A stretch of 64,000 nt of DNA from Poa pratensis (taxonomy: Eukaryota; Streptophyta; Magnoliopsida; Poales; Poaceae). The notes below the pieces were generated by a model. It was not told where the DNA came from. It searched no databases and saw only the letters and a list, made by a program, of their open reading frames with translations. The position numbers were made by a program, and so were the translations under genes. Shown in pieces: positions 24,721 to 37,600 of the stretch (position 1 is its first letter; each line of letters starts with the position of its first letter). The DNA is taken from positions 15,524,630 to 15,588,629 of the forward strand of contig CAMZMU010000111.1 in the NCBI GenBank assembly GCA_947311845.1, in the 5' to 3' direction.

Positions 24721-25420
24721 AGCATTCTTCCACGGTAGTGGAATCGAACGGACAAAGACTCCATCCTGCAAGAAACCAACAAAAAAGTGGAACTTGAGCA
24801 AAATAACTGAATTTTAAAACTCTGAACTTCAAAAAACCACTCCTTTGACAGTGCGCAAGCTTAACCTACTCTAATTGATGCGAAATCGCACCAAAAGCAA
24901 CCCTGCAACCATCTTGTACACCATCCTAAACCCTACACAACCCAAATCATCGGATCCATGCGGCAATTAGACACCAAAATCCGATTTTAAACCAGCCTGT
25001 TCGAGCACGTACAGCGGTACAGGGGAGGCACATAAGGGTTTCATGACAGAAGCAGGTACCTGCTCGTCGGCGTCACGGTGCAGCGCCGATTCCAGTCGCT
25101 GATCGCCCTCGTCACCGCCGTCCACGGCCTGCCGTCGCCACCGTCGCGGAAATCACTTCGCCTGGGCTGCAGTGGAGAGCGGACCTGGTGAGGAAGCGTC
25201 TGCAGTGGAGAGCGTCGAGGGGCCAGGAAGCAGTGAAGAATTACCTCGCCGCCGTCGTCGCGAGGGATGAGAGTGGCGCCGACGGCGCGCCGACGCGAGG
25301 AGGCGGCGCGGACGACGCGAAGCTGATTCTCCTCGAGGACGGCGCGGAGTTATATCAGGTGCCGACCAGGTGCGGCTCGAGCTACCTGGTCCGTCTCGAC
25401 CAGCTTCCATGTCAGCAGCC

Positions 25421-25578
25421 TACGTGGCAAAAACCAGCTACCAATACCACCAAACAGCACCTGGGGGGGTGATTTGCCTGGTTTTGGAAATCTGGGGGGG
25501 GTGATTTCCTCCACTTTAAAGATGTGGGTGGCAAATGGCCGAAACCTGATAGATAGGGGGGGTATCTGGACTTCTTTC
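25421..25578. repeat. Right terminal inverted repeat of the MULE
   Basis: Inverted partner of 20323-20502. It reads tacgtggcaaaaaccag at its inner end and ggtatctggacttctttc at its outer end. Confidence 0.88.
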
Positions 25579-25587
25579 TTTAATAAA

Positions 25588-26808
25588 ATACTTTCTGAGT
25601 TGCCACTCGAGTGAGTTATCTCATTAACCAAAGTACTACGTGTATGATTAAGAAATGCGCCGCATGACCAAAGCAACCGAACCCGATGAGTAGGAAAAAG
25701 TTATATTAGAGGCGAATGCTTCGCTTTTGAGAGTGACGATTTAGGCTAAAAGTAAAGATACTAATAAGATGTATAAAATTTGAACAACCCGGATAACCAT
25801 GGCCATTTTATCCCGGAAAGGTAGTTCGATTTGAACCGGAAGTAGAAACCTTAGCGTGTGAAGGAGAAACGATGTTAACAGTGCACGCCCAGCAAATAAA
25901 AAGATTCTCTACGGTGGCCGCTAAACTCGTCTTGTGAGCCGGATTAGGAACCCGGAATATTTAGTTTTCTGTAGTGGACGCGTCACGCCGGATCGAAAGC
26001 TTCGTTGTCCCGAGCTGGCGCAATCGCCTGACCTGCCGCGCAAGATCTTTGGTCTTCCCCTCGAGCACAGCGGAATCTCCCATCTGTTCTCTTGTTCGGC
26101 CACCATGGGACAACCGCTCGGCTTGCTATTCTCTGCTTAAAAATTTACTCAACATCATTATTTTAGTAGAAATGCGGTCAGACAATCATGGATCAACAAC
26201 TGTTATAGAATATTTATCCACGCACCTTTCGTCTTGGTATGATATAGAACGAGAAGTTGTGTACATCATTTGCAACCTAATTACGAAAAAAAGAACTCGG
26301 CTCAAGAATTGCAATCTAAGCAGAGCCGGATAAGAGCAACTCATCATCGGTCACCCAAAGGGAGATTTGTTTCTAGTATAAATCATCTCATGATCTCATC
26401 AAGCGGGAGTACAATAATTGGACAGATCCATAGAGTCGCAAGGGAAGACGTACACAACAACTGAAACGCGTGATACCCGTGCCTACACAAGTACTCGTAG
26501 TGCTCATCCACTAGTCACATGCACTCATCCACCTGTCCAGTATATACACAGACCTAGCTTGGTCCAAGTACATCTCCAGAAGCATCTGCCAACAATGATG
26601 GGCACAGCGCCACAGCCAACAACATCCATACATCTCACGACAAACTCAGGTCATCCGGCTCTCCATGTTGAGGAAACTACTCATGTTTTCCGGCTCAAAA
26701 CTCCTATAAGCAGCGTGTGCATCACAGGGTCAAATGTCAGGATTCCTAAATCGGTACCAGAGTATATACGTTACAAGGTTCCCAGAACTAGTGGACCAAG
26801 TGTGAAAT
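25588..26808. other. Intergenic region between the MULE and nicastrin
   Basis: No gene is seen. The left end, immediately after the second TTTAATAAA, is the original upstream flank of PYD1, so its displaced promoter should be within the first few hundred bases. The right end should hold the nicastrin 3' UTR. Small frames at 25974-26333 and 26418-26825 have no recognisable content. Confidence 0.55.
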
Positions 26809-29800
26809 TTAGTCTCGCTTCGTGATCTTTGAGATGTATGCTCTGCCGATGATCACCCCAAGGTACGAGACTGCGGTGACAACGAACCCCGCGAGAAGGA
26901 CGAGCCAGTCAGAAGTCGTAGACTGCACCGTGTACACCCTCAGACTGATAGTGTTCCAGTAGCTCTCGGTCCACACAGGGTCTGCAGCACCCATGGGATC
27001 CGACGAGTTGGCTGGAAGAACATGCCAGGCATTGTCCTCAAACTTCAGCCTGGTTGAATAGGCAGGGACGTACCTAGCAAGTGATGGACATTACAGCAAT
27101 CAGTAATAAATCTCCAACTAAATAAGAAACAAAATGAAATCAGCCTCGCCCAAATAAGTATGGCAAGTGATTTCTCTAAATGGTCAGTAACTGCAAGTGA
27201 TGGAAATTACAGCGATCAGTAATAAACCTCCAACTAAATTAAAAAAAGACGAGATCAGCATCGCTCGCTACATGGTTCGGTAACCGACATATAACATGTA
27301 AAATGAGAGTAATACTAGGTCTCATGACTTGTTCTTCAGTAGTAGCTGAGCATAAGAGACAAGAACCAGCTACGTTATATATGCCTTAGTTCAATGATCA
27401 CTGAACTGCTAATGTAGCAACCCCAAAAGAATACCTAACAGCAATGATTTTCTATCCACATTTTAAAAGGGATGCGTGGGCCATAAAGAAATTTACCTTG
27501 TTGTAGCTACAACACACCTGCCTCCACCCTCCACTTCTGCCCCTACGCATATTTCACTTTCGTCGCTGCACTTTCCAGTACAACTGCTTATGTTGCCTGC
27601 CAAAGTACCAGTTCTGTCTGCCAAGAAGTTCCATACAAACCGGGAGGTATCATCTGCATATGAAGGAAACTGCGTGCTAGAAGGTGAATCCTGGAAAACA
27701 CCAACATAATGACTTGGGCAGGAACTGCTTGTAGAAATGAAGCCCTTCGCAATGCCACAAGAAAGACCAGGATCACAGGTCAGTAGACATCCAATCAGTT
27801 CTTCTACCAGTGTAACATTCACTTTTATAGTGTTTAGAGTGATGAGATCGATGGGCATATCAGTAGTAGCAAGAATGAACAATGATCTGGCAACCAAAGC
27901 AGCAGCTGCTGCTATTGATGAAGAATTGATGTTTGCTACAGAAAAGAAAAATACAAGTTTACAACTGCCTTTGGGTGAGAAAAACTGCCACATTTGTGAA
28001 TGGTCAACTTACAAGGGCTATCCAAATAGCTGTGATAAAATTTGTTGGAAAATTGGGAATCAAAGTCCTCTAACACAACTCCAGAAGTTGATGCATTCTG
28101 CATGGATGGGTCGAAAGAAAAGAGATCATGGCGCAACAGTCATAAAAAAAATATCTTGAAAAACTCGAGTTCGTAAAGTTAAATAAAACTTATAAATGTT
28201 ACTAAGACCATCATCTATCCACACACTGAACTCGCTACAGAAGAAGCCAAATGTTATACCTTTCTCATGAATGACATCAATGAAGATGGTGGTACACCAG
28301 GGTTTGATGTAGCTGCTAGTTTTACTTTAACATTATCAGAGCCAAGTGAATCACTGCCACTTTGGAGAGCATCTAACATCTTCTTTGAAATTGATGAATT
28401 CTGTAAAAGCAGAAGATACTACATATGAACAAGATGAAAGAGTATCTTAATTTTTTTAGCCTCCAGAGTCCAGACAAAAAAAATCTCAAAAACAGGTAAA
28501 GCTATTAGTTTTACTCCCAGTTGTGCTCTACTCAAGAAACAACGATTTCTCTAAAGAATTTCTTCACAGAAGAATAGCTTCATAAAGTTATATTTAGAAA
28601 CATATTCACTCATAAATTTGACAAGTACTATACAAACTAGCAACGCCCCCCAGACTCCCATGGATCACAAAAAGATATCCATTTATAAAACTTCTTAACA
28701 ACTACAAAGTAGATTTCCTACCACTACAACAACTACAATAAATTTATTAAATCAGTTTTCATAATATGTCAAGAACAATGAGCAAAAAATAGTTAAATAT
28801 ATGGCCAGTATGGGTTAAGCTAAAATAATGCCATGATATGAAGCAATATATTAATTGCACAATGCAGTGATTCAGAGAATAGTTACCTTTGCAGCATGTG
28901 CATAAAATAATGGATGATCTTCACTTATGCCCTTGCCAACAGAACCAATCTCCAGTACCTGAATTATGTTCACACCGAGTGTTACAAAAATTAAGCATGA
29001 CAGGTTGGGGAATTGCGTAATAACAGAAAGATAAAGCACAGAGAGACCAAAGTCATACAGTAAACTCGACAAATGTAAATTCATATCGCCCATACACAAA
29101 GAACATGCACAATGTCCATGCATGAAGAGTGAAAGGATGTCCTAGGAAAATTCCGATGTATGGAAACATATATTAAAGTTTGAAGATGCAATTGCCAATG
29201 CAATCCGATCTGGGACTCACCTGCTCAATCATTGAGCTGTTAATGCCATTCACAGAATCAGCGCCTTCGTCTAGTTCTTGTAAGAATTTTCTGCTACCCA
29301 GATAACCCCAGGCTTCACCATCGAAAGCAGCAAACACAAGCTACAAGACGTGTGGGATGATGTCAGTAACAAGAACCATCATGGTTTAGGAACCAACCAA
29401 CTACAAATTTGTGCCAAATTAGATGTCAAACACACTGAATCTACTGCTTCAATGCATTTGCATTACTAAGAACCTAAACATAGATACCAGAGACTGCACA
29501 CTCGAAACAAGTATATCAAAGTAATATAAATAGGTGAGAAGACCTATAGGATACCACTGATAACATGGAAACAACTAGTAAAACAATTTCCGATGGTAGA
29601 GTACCTGTTTCTTGAGTTTGCTTAGATCATGAAGGTGAGAAAGAGCATCAACAGCAGTGAGCAAAGCAATCAATCCCTGTGTGGAAGTTTATATTATTTT
29701 GCGATGCAAATAAGCAATACAAATAAGACAATCATGTATCTCTAATACTTACTGATATGGGAGAATCAGCACCGAGACTACGGTCCCGGAAGAACGATGC

Positions 29801-32800
29801 AGAGTCCTGGGATGCAACGACCAATATAATTGGTTTCTGATGCTCCATAGATGCATTGCTCATTGGTGGTAACGAAGCCCATACACTGCCCTTCAAATAC
29901 GAGAATCAAAAGTTGACATAAAAGGTAGATACAAGAACAAGCAAGGTAGATATGATGTTGTTGGAATAATCCTGTGCGTTCTAGAGTTATCTACCATGCA
30001 GTAGAATTCACTACCGTTTCTTACTAGCTAAGCTAGTAGGTAGAAGAAGTCTCTAGAATACATGTGAGTATAACCTGGTAGAAGTAACCTGGTAGAAGAC
30101 ACTAGAAGCTAGGTCGGTCACTGTAGCAGGTCGGTCACTGTAGCCCCGACCTTGAATTGTCTATATAAGGAGAGAGCTTGGGTGAACACAAGCAACAAGT
30201 GAGATGTAGTCTCCGTCAGGACCGTGGTGTGTGCCCGGCCGGCAGGAGAGCTCCCTGGGTTGTACTGCGTGTGTGCGTGTGTACCTCCATGTATATGTTT
30301 GAGTAGTTGTGAGAAATAAAGCCAAGATATAGGCGTCTGTGCGCCGGAAAACTATTGGTGTCTCCTTCGTCCGTCTCTGTCCGGCGTTTGTGGCGCCGGG
30401 AGGCTGCTCGGCGTGTGTCGCTGAGGAGGGTTGGTTTGCACTCCAACAATTGGTATCAGAGCCGCAAGGTTCGGGGCCGTGGTGCGCGGCGGACGGAGGC
30501 TGCGGAGGCGCTGCGTGGTGGCGCAGCGGCCACGGCGGCGCGGTAAGAAGGCCGCGGAGGTCCTGTGTTGTGGCGCAGGAGCCGCGGTGGCGCGGCATGG
30601 CGTCGGCGTGGAGGTGCTGCGTGGCCACGGAGGCCGTAGCGGCGCCATGCGACGGCCATGGAAGAAGCGACCGGCGTATGTGAGCGCCAGGTTGTGTCCA
30701 TGGCGGTGGCGACCGGCGTATGTGAGCGCCAGGTTGTGTCCGTGGCGGTGGCGACCAGCGTATGTGAGCGCCAGGTTGTGTCCGTGGTGGTGGCGACCGG
30801 CGTATGTGAGCGCCAGGTTGTGTCCGTGGTGGTGGCGACCGGCGTGTGTGCGCCAGGTCGAGTCCGTGGCCGCTAGGTTTCACAAGTGAACGCATCAGGA
30901 TTAGGGGGTGATTGTTGGAATAATCCTGTGCGTTCTAGAGTTATCTACCATGCAGTAGAATACACTACCGTTTCTTACTAGCTAAGCTAGTAGGTAGAAG
31001 AAGTCTCTAGAATACATGTGAGTATAACCTGGTAGAAGACACTAGAAGCTAGGTCGGTCACTGTAGCAGGTCGGTCACTGTAGCACCGACCTTGAATTGT
31101 CTATATAAGGAGAGAGCTTGGGTGAACACAAGCAACAGGTGAGATGTAGTCTCCGTCAGGACCGTGGTGTGTGCCCGGCCGGCAGGAGAGCTCCCTGGGT
31201 TGTACTGCGTGTGTGCGTGTGTACCTCCATGTATATGTTTGAGTAGTTGTGAGAAATAAAGCCAAGATATAGGCGTCTGTGCGCCGGAAAACTATTGGTG
31301 TCTCCTTCGTCCGTCTCTGTCCGGCGTTTGTGGCGCCGGGAGGCTGCTCGGCGTGTGTCGCTGAGGAGGGTTGGTTTGCACTCCAACAGATGTTAACAAT
31401 TGCTAGAAGCTATCTTGGAACCCTATCGTATACATGATATTGCGAACATAAGAGTTAAATGCCTATGCAAGAAAATAAGTACAGACCTCTGTCCTCCTAA
31501 GGGCAAGCATGACTGCGCTTTGAGGCAGGACTCCGAGTCATGTGTTTCAGCTTTTGTTGTCTGGAGTCCGTGCCAATTAGAATAATACGATCAGCGACAA
31601 TACATCTACTATAGAAAATAATGTGCTGACAGAAGTAAAGAGAAAATGATAAGAAGAAACCTCGAACCTGCATAACCAGGTCAAATTCCGCTACATTTGG
31701 TTGATATCCATTGTTAGACTTCTCATTCTTGTCTGCGATCTGTTATTGACAGCAATGACAAATTATATAGGCTTGTAACTTTTCGTTATGGTGTTAAAGT
31801 GGCGTTACAAGAGTTCACAAAAATAATTCTGAACCAAAATATACTACAGTTACTAAAAGCAGGCAGACTACCTTTCTCAGAGTCTGTGTGCTCTCTTCTG
31901 AAAGTAGAAAAGCAGGGAAGTCATATCTGTTCCACATAATACTTGAACCCTACAAGGTAAAACTGTACAGGTAACAAAGACATACTTGAAGCATAATTGG
32001 CAGCTTTTACATTACAGGGAGACCAAAAACTTACAGCAGGATTCCACTCATGGCTGACATTTGAGTATGGTGCAAAATCCTCTTGTGGAAATTTTCTATC
32101 CGGTGACAACTCTACACAGTCAGGAAACAAGTACATTTTTATGGAGAAAAGGCAACAAAACATAAAAAGAACACACACATATAACAGGGAGATATTGCCA
32201 CTGACCTAGTAAGTTGCTATGCACACCATTTGACTCAACCAGTACACCAGCAACATTATGGTAAAGTTCTGGATCATTGGATACCCTAAAAAGAACATAG
32301 AAAGTGCCAAATTTATCTCATCTCTTAAGGCATCAACAGGAATGCAGCTCAAAAAGAAAACTACAAACATAACATAACAGCTTCAGTATTTCTGTTTTCC
32401 CATAAAGGAAGAGAGACACGAAAACAAACTTCATTTTCACTGCCATGCACAAACATTACAAGAATAATTACAAATATTTAAATACAGGATTTCCACAATC
32501 TGATCTTACCTCAGAAAGAAATCTGACATCTGATCCAAGGGAAGAAGAACTGCAGACGGTTGAACCAACTGGTCGATGCTGTTGAATCTTACAACCGGTG
32601 CAATAATCTGGCCATGCCCAGGATCTGATTACACAAAAGAAGAGCCAAACAAATTACAATCTACAACACAGAGCTTTTTAGCTTTTCATGGTCACAGAAC
32701 ATGAAGGCCCTCTTAGTCTATTGTACACACCAATAATGGTAAACCAAGATACTCACTAGAGCAGCCGATTTCACCAGATAGATTCAGCAGCCTCACACAA

Positions 32801-33763
32801 GGGAAGCTCTCAATGTCCACATACATTGCCTTCACGAGGTCTGGAACAGATTCCAGTGTGGCACCATCTCCTAGAAAAACATAAGGGCAGCATGAACATC
32901 TTGCTAGTTGCTAGAGTACATGAAGAGAGAGAAAATAAAATTAAAAAGAGCTACTAACAATAGAGAAGCCAGAATTTATCACACTATTTTTCAAATTGTT
33001 CTCCCATCCATAATCTACAGGTGCAGCAACTGGCATGAGTTGAGAAGTAGGCCGGCGTATACAACACCCATAATAGTTCTGTAACTAATCGATTGTCATG
33101 ACTCATAACAGAGTATGCAAAGCATGTACCACAACCATACTAGTTTCGTAACTAATCAATTGTCATAACAGCACATTACACTGACACAATTATTAGAACA
33201 ATGCTACGAAATTAACGCTGAACTGAAACATTTGCAGTTATAAGGAATCATGATACGTTCTTCTTACAAATTTGAAGTGTTATTGTAGTCTAGCCTTCTA
33301 GGCTCTAGCAATAGCAACATTACAATTATAACCGAGAAGATAGCACCAGCCGGATACACATATCGAAGCCTGATCAAATCCATTTTCTTTTTGTACACAG
33401 AGCAGGAGCTTGAGCTTATAACTAACTAACTAACTAGTAGGGCTACTATTCCGCTGCTTTTTTCTTTTTGTTGAGGAATCTACTAGTCCGCTGCTTGAAA
33501 CAGACCTAAACCCTATACAGATTCACCATAGAAGCTCAGTGCCGCAGAGAAGTAGGTCCGAAGCAAGCGTGAGATCGTCTCAATTGAACTCAAAAACAGA
33601 TTCGACATAAACAGAGCGATTATGCGAGGATTTTTCGAGAGAGGGTTTTGCATGAGGCGGGGATATGGAGGGCCGACTCACCGGAAACGGCGGGAGCGAG
33701 GAATACGAGGAGGAGGATGCTGGCGAGGGCCGCGAGGAGGAGAGCCGCGGAGCCGGCCGCCAT
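26809..33763 (-). CDS. NCSTN: Nicastrin (gamma-secretase subunit)
   Basis: Sixteen exons on the minus strand: 33682-33763, 32757-32870, 32510-32624, 32206-32285, 32035-32111, 31872-31949, 31668-31739, 31487-31560, 29753-29885, 29605-29676, 29221-29340, 28887-28958, 28260-28400, 28013-28097, 27497-27935 and 26809-27073. Together 2019 nt, 672 residues, no frame break. Nicastrin is the large glycosylated subunit that admits substrates to the presenilin protease. Visible features: a signal peptide at residues 1-27 (MAAGSAALLLAALASILLLV); SFPCVRLLNLSGEIGCS; a Cys-rich block with SCLPLGGQ; the degenerate peptidase core KPIILVVASQDSASFFRD followed by LVFAAFDGEAWGYLGSRKFL, containing the DGE motif; many N-glycosylation sites; and one membrane helix near the C-terminus (TSDWLVLLAGFVVTAVSYLG), ending in KRD. 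Intron 8 contains a TRIM element. The gene is head to head with the DHX37-type gene. Confidence 0.95.
29959..30448 (+). repeat. 5' LTR of the TRIM
   Basis: 490 bp with a TATA-like ctatataagg near 30161 and an AATAAA near 30314, consistent with promoter and polyadenylation functions. It is 14 bp longer than the other LTR because taacctggtagaag is doubled near 30071-30100. The few substitutions noticed against the 3' LTR include gaattcact/gaatacact, tagcccc/tagcacc and acaagtg/acaggtg. Confidence 0.93.
30451..30462 (+). promoter_or_regulatory. Primer binding site of the TRIM (tRNA-Met-i)
   Basis: TGGTATCAGAGC follows the 5' LTR after two bases and matches the usual plant initiator tRNA-Met primer complement. 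Confidence 0.9.
30671..30860 (+). repeat. 42-bp tandem repeat in the TRIM internal region
   Basis: The unit tatgtgagcgccaggttgtg... begins at 30677, 30719, 30761 and 30803, with a shortened copy at 30845. Because 42 is divisible by three, it reads as a 14-residue repeat in one frame, but no start or context supports translation. Confidence 0.9.
30913..31388 (+). repeat. 3' LTR of the TRIM
   Basis: 476 bp, nearly identical to 29959-30448 and followed directly by the TSD GATGT. Confidence 0.93.
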
Positions 33764-34638
33764 GGCGGGCGCGGCGGCGATCTGGCGAGTGGACGAGACG
33801 AAGGCCCGTCGTCGACTGTTTCGAGGTTCGACGACCGGAACCGGCGAAGCAGAAGATACTTACTAGGGAAAGGGCCGTGTTGGGCTTTGCGTCCATAGGA
33901 GGAAAGGGCCCAATGAACGGCCCATATTGGCCCAGTAATAACCCAGTTCATCTCGTCTTCCTCTGAACCGCGCCGGCGCCGCCAGTCCCATTGCTCACCT
34001 CCGCAAACTCCACCTCATCCCTCCTCCGTCTCCGCGTTAGCGCCCTCCAGACAGGGAGAACTAGCCCAGTAGGCGGCGCCGCCTACGCACCCGCGTCCGC
34101 TCAGCCGTCGCGCCACCCACCCCTCATCTCCCGCCGCTGCGCCACCGCGGCGGCCTGCTGGTCGAGCACGTCGACGCGTTCCCCACCGTATCGTCGCTAG
34201 GCTGCCATCAACGGTGATTCCCCAAGAGCGCAGTCCCCAACGAGTCTCAGTGTCTCGCTGGTTTTCTCCGATTTCCTGTTTTTATAGTTACAGCAATATA
34301 GCTTTGAAGCTTAAACTCAAAAAATATAGCTTGAAGCCTTGAATATATGTTTATTAGGGCAGTGAAGTTTATCTATACGTATTATTATAGAAAAAAATGA
34401 TGAAGAGATCAAATACGTAAGTTGTTTTTGTCATGTTTTATCTATTTTGTTGGATCATTAGGCAGAGTTTAACTCATATGTCCTTAATTTTTTTGCTATG
34501 GTATGAGTACTTCTATTTGTAATGTTATAAGTGAACTTTTTGGGCATGTGGATTGCTCGAATCCTGTCTACGCCACTCTGGTATCCCTCACGCTGTATCT
34601 GACGATTTCTGATAATTTGCTTCAATTGCAGTTCGAGC
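33764..34638. promoter_or_regulatory. Shared divergent promoter of nicastrin and the DHX37-type gene
   Basis: The two start codons point away from each other, 875 bp apart. The part next to nicastrin is GC-rich. About 33990-34210 looks like the 5' UTR exon of the helicase gene, followed by a leader intron with donor at aacg|gtgatt near 34217 and acceptor ttgcag at 34631. The shared promoter is therefore probably only 200-250 bp (inference). No clear TATA box is seen. Confidence 0.6.
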
Positions 34639-37600
34639 ATGGAGGAGGATAGCAACGCGCTGATTCTGCCCTGCAAGAGGAAGAACAAAGCACAAGGGAA
34701 AGGAAAGGTAATGTCAAATTTATTTGGGCCCTCTTTCTTGGGTTTCCTTCTCAACCGATGTTCGGATGTGCCTGTGGTAGTCCTATAACCTCGAATTGCC
34801 AGGATGGCAAGAAAAACAAGAGCAAGGAAGACCCTAAGATGAGCAAGACTCAGCTAAAAAAACTGCAGAAATTGGAGGTGCGCCTCCTTACCTTGCCATT
34901 TGCCATGTAGTAGTCGAATTTTTCAACTTGTTAGCTTTAGTGTTTATATCAGCATTAATGCCTGCCTAATTGTTCCCAGGAGGAGAAGCAAAAGAAGGCA
35001 CTGCAAGCACAAAGCATCGAGATTTTGCAGTATGCTTGTCTTAATTGGTTCTGTCTAGAGTCATGATATTTTCTATGATGGTTTTGTGTTTCCTCTAACG
35101 AATTTGTATGAAACTGGCTCTGCACAATAGGAAGCACAGGATTGCTGATGATGTATATTCACTGCTGCACACTACGGGGTCTATTGGCCAAGTACAGTAG
35201 ATCTATCTGTAACACTTGGATTGGTTACTATGTCACTGCAAAGTTATTTCTCTCATGGTCTTTTTATACTGCAGGCTGAGAGTATGAAAGAAAAACGTAG
35301 GCGTGCTGTGCAGTTCTCCAAGGCTGGTTTAGATGTTCCTGAAGAACTTTCACTATTCAAGAAAAACCGTGATCAGGAAGGAGTTCCTGGAGACATTGAA
35401 GCTGCACCAGAAGTTTCCCCGGTGAAGTTTATTAAGGCAGCAAAACTTGATCATCCTGGTAGTGAACGAAAGAATCATGAGAATGATTCAGTGAAACCTA
35501 TGATGGGTCTTGGCGTGAGCATTCTGGAACAAAAAACTGAAGGGACTAATGATGATGCTGGCATTTCGGTACGCCAGAGCATTCCGGGACAAAACACTGA
35601 GGAGACTAATGGTGATGCTGACATTTTGGCTCGTCAGACAATTCAGTCATCTGTGCAAAATTGCTCTGCCGCAGAGATAGATTTGCAGGTAATTGGTCCA
35701 CATGTCAACTGTTTTCGACTCACTAATTATCTAACTGATCTAAAGGCATTGCTAGATTTGCCTATTTTGTAAATGGCGGAGAATCAGAAAGCTGGTGTCA
35801 TGTTCTGAGTTAATTCAGCCATTATCCTTTTGTTAGGATAAAGAGCTACAACAAAGTGAAGCTGCTTTACAAGAATGCTTCAATGCTCCAATTGTGGTGC
35901 CTGTGTCAAGACCACAGGAGGTTGAGAAGGCGAGGAGGGATCTCCCAATAATAATGATGGAGCAGGAAATAATGGAAGCTATCTACGAAAATTCTGTGGT
36001 AATTCTATGCGGAGAAACAGGCTGTGGTAAAACTACTCAGGTCCCTCAGGTGAGTGTGCCAACACATGGTTTCTCTTAAACATTGGTTTCAGCTAGGAGT
36101 TCTGATCCTATCTGTTTACTTTTTCATTGCTCTTTATGCTATCTGTGTTCTGCAGTTCTTATATGAAGCCGGCTTTGGCACAAGCAATCGAGCTGATAGA
36201 AAAGGGATGATTGGTATCACCCAACCACGACGTGTTGCTGTTCTTGCCACATCCAAGAGGGTGTCTTATGAGTTAGGACTTAAGCTAGGAAAGGAGGTCG
36301 GTTTTCAAGTTAGGCATGATAAAAAGGTTGGAAGTAAATGCTCCATCAAGTTTATGACAGATGGCATTTTGCTGCGAGAGATCCAGGTTTTGCATATCTT
36401 ATATCCTGGTACTCCTATCAGTTTATTTTGTTCAATCGTAAAAGTTGAGTTAAAGTTTCTTGTTGTAATAAAATGATAAGTCGTGCTAAAAAAGATGAAC
36501 CATGACCAAAAATGCAACAAATGGTATATCTGACACTTTACGGCTATAACAGCAGATGACTCAAATTTATAAATAATTACATGAGGTTTAAACTTGCTTT
36601 TAGTTGTTTAGTCTGTCTCTCGGTTAGCTGCATTCCATAATTGTATCATTACACAGTCAGTTGTCTACCTGTAATTGTATAGTTCACAATTTTATCTATG
36701 CATCAAGTGATTTGTTCTTCCGAAATGCATGTGTTTTTTAATTGAAGCTGGTATGACATAACAAGATTGAAACTACTTATCACATGACTTACTGATCTTT
36801 TGCAGAGTGACATTCTGTTGAAGCACTATTCCGTGATCATCTTGGATGAGGCACATGAAAGGAGTTTGAACACAGATATACTTATCGGGATGCTTTCTAG
36901 AATTATAAATGTTCGCAAGGTTAGAATCTCAAGAGCTTACCCCATTTTCATTTTGATGAAAGCCAAAACGTTCAGGCATGGCTAACTTCTGTGCATGTCA
37001 AAGATTGTATGTGCAGATCAACAGGAAAAAATACGCTCTGGAGAGAACATTAAGCCAGAAGATATGATTAGTCCGCTGAAAGTGGTGCTGATGAGTGCTA
37101 CCTTGCAGTTAAAGGAATTTATTTCAAACAGAAGATTGTTTAATGTGATTCCACCAACTGTAGAGGTACCTGCACGACAATTTCCAGTAACAATTCACTT
37201 CACAAAGAGGACACGTGATGATTATTTAGCACAAGCTTATAAAAAGGTTCTGTCAATCCACAAGAGTCTACCACCAGGTGGAATCCTTGTATTTGTTACT
37301 GGACAACGAGAAGTTGATTATTTATGTAAGAAACTGCAAAGAGCATCCAAACGGCAAATTGGTAAGAAGCCTGAAAGGGTTGGAGATGAGTGTGGTTCAA
37401 GACCAGAAATAGATGAGAAGGAAATTTTTGAAGCATATGATATTGATAGAAATGAACCTGAGCACCAAGACGACATTTTTCTATGGTGAAGATGAAATGG
37501 ATGATGGACAAGATGTCGATTCTTCTGATGCTGAAACAGAGAGTGAGATAGATACTGACAGTGATGATGAGGATTCCGCTGCACATGAAACCACAGAAGA

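Larger units (their letters stand above)
20323..25578 (-). mobile_element. Mutator-like element (MULE), apparently autonomous
   Basis: The ends are inverted repeats starting GAAAGAAGTCCAGATACCCC. The identity continues, with gaps in C tracts, for about 160-180 bp through gccatttgccacccacatct to gccacgta. The 9-bp sequence TTTAATAAA is duplicated exactly at 20314-20322 and 25579-25587, the Mutator TSD length. The element is 5256 bp and contains a complete-looking MuDR-type transposase on the minus strand. It landed in the 5' flank of PYD1. The exact TSD and open transposase frame suggest a fairly recent insertion. Confidence 0.93.
29959..31388 (+). mobile_element. TRIM (miniature LTR retrotransposon) in nicastrin intron 8
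   Basis: Two direct LTRs (29959-30448 and 30913-31388) begin TGTTGGAATAATCC and end CTCCAACA, the TG...CA form. A 5-bp TSD, GATGT, flanks the whole (29954-29958 and 31389-31393). Right after the left LTR is TGGTATCAGAGC, the initiator tRNA-Met primer site, and a purine-rich ggattagggggtga precedes the right LTR. The internal part is only 464 bp and has no gag or pol, so it is a non-autonomous TRIM moved in trans. It is on the strand opposite to nicastrin. Confidence 0.95.

Noticed and set aside
30161..30895. 244-codon minus-strand frame with a repeated Pro/His/Arg-rich motif
   Set aside because: It reads through the TRIM LTR and its 42-bp repeat in antisense. The periodicity comes from DNA repetition, not protein design.
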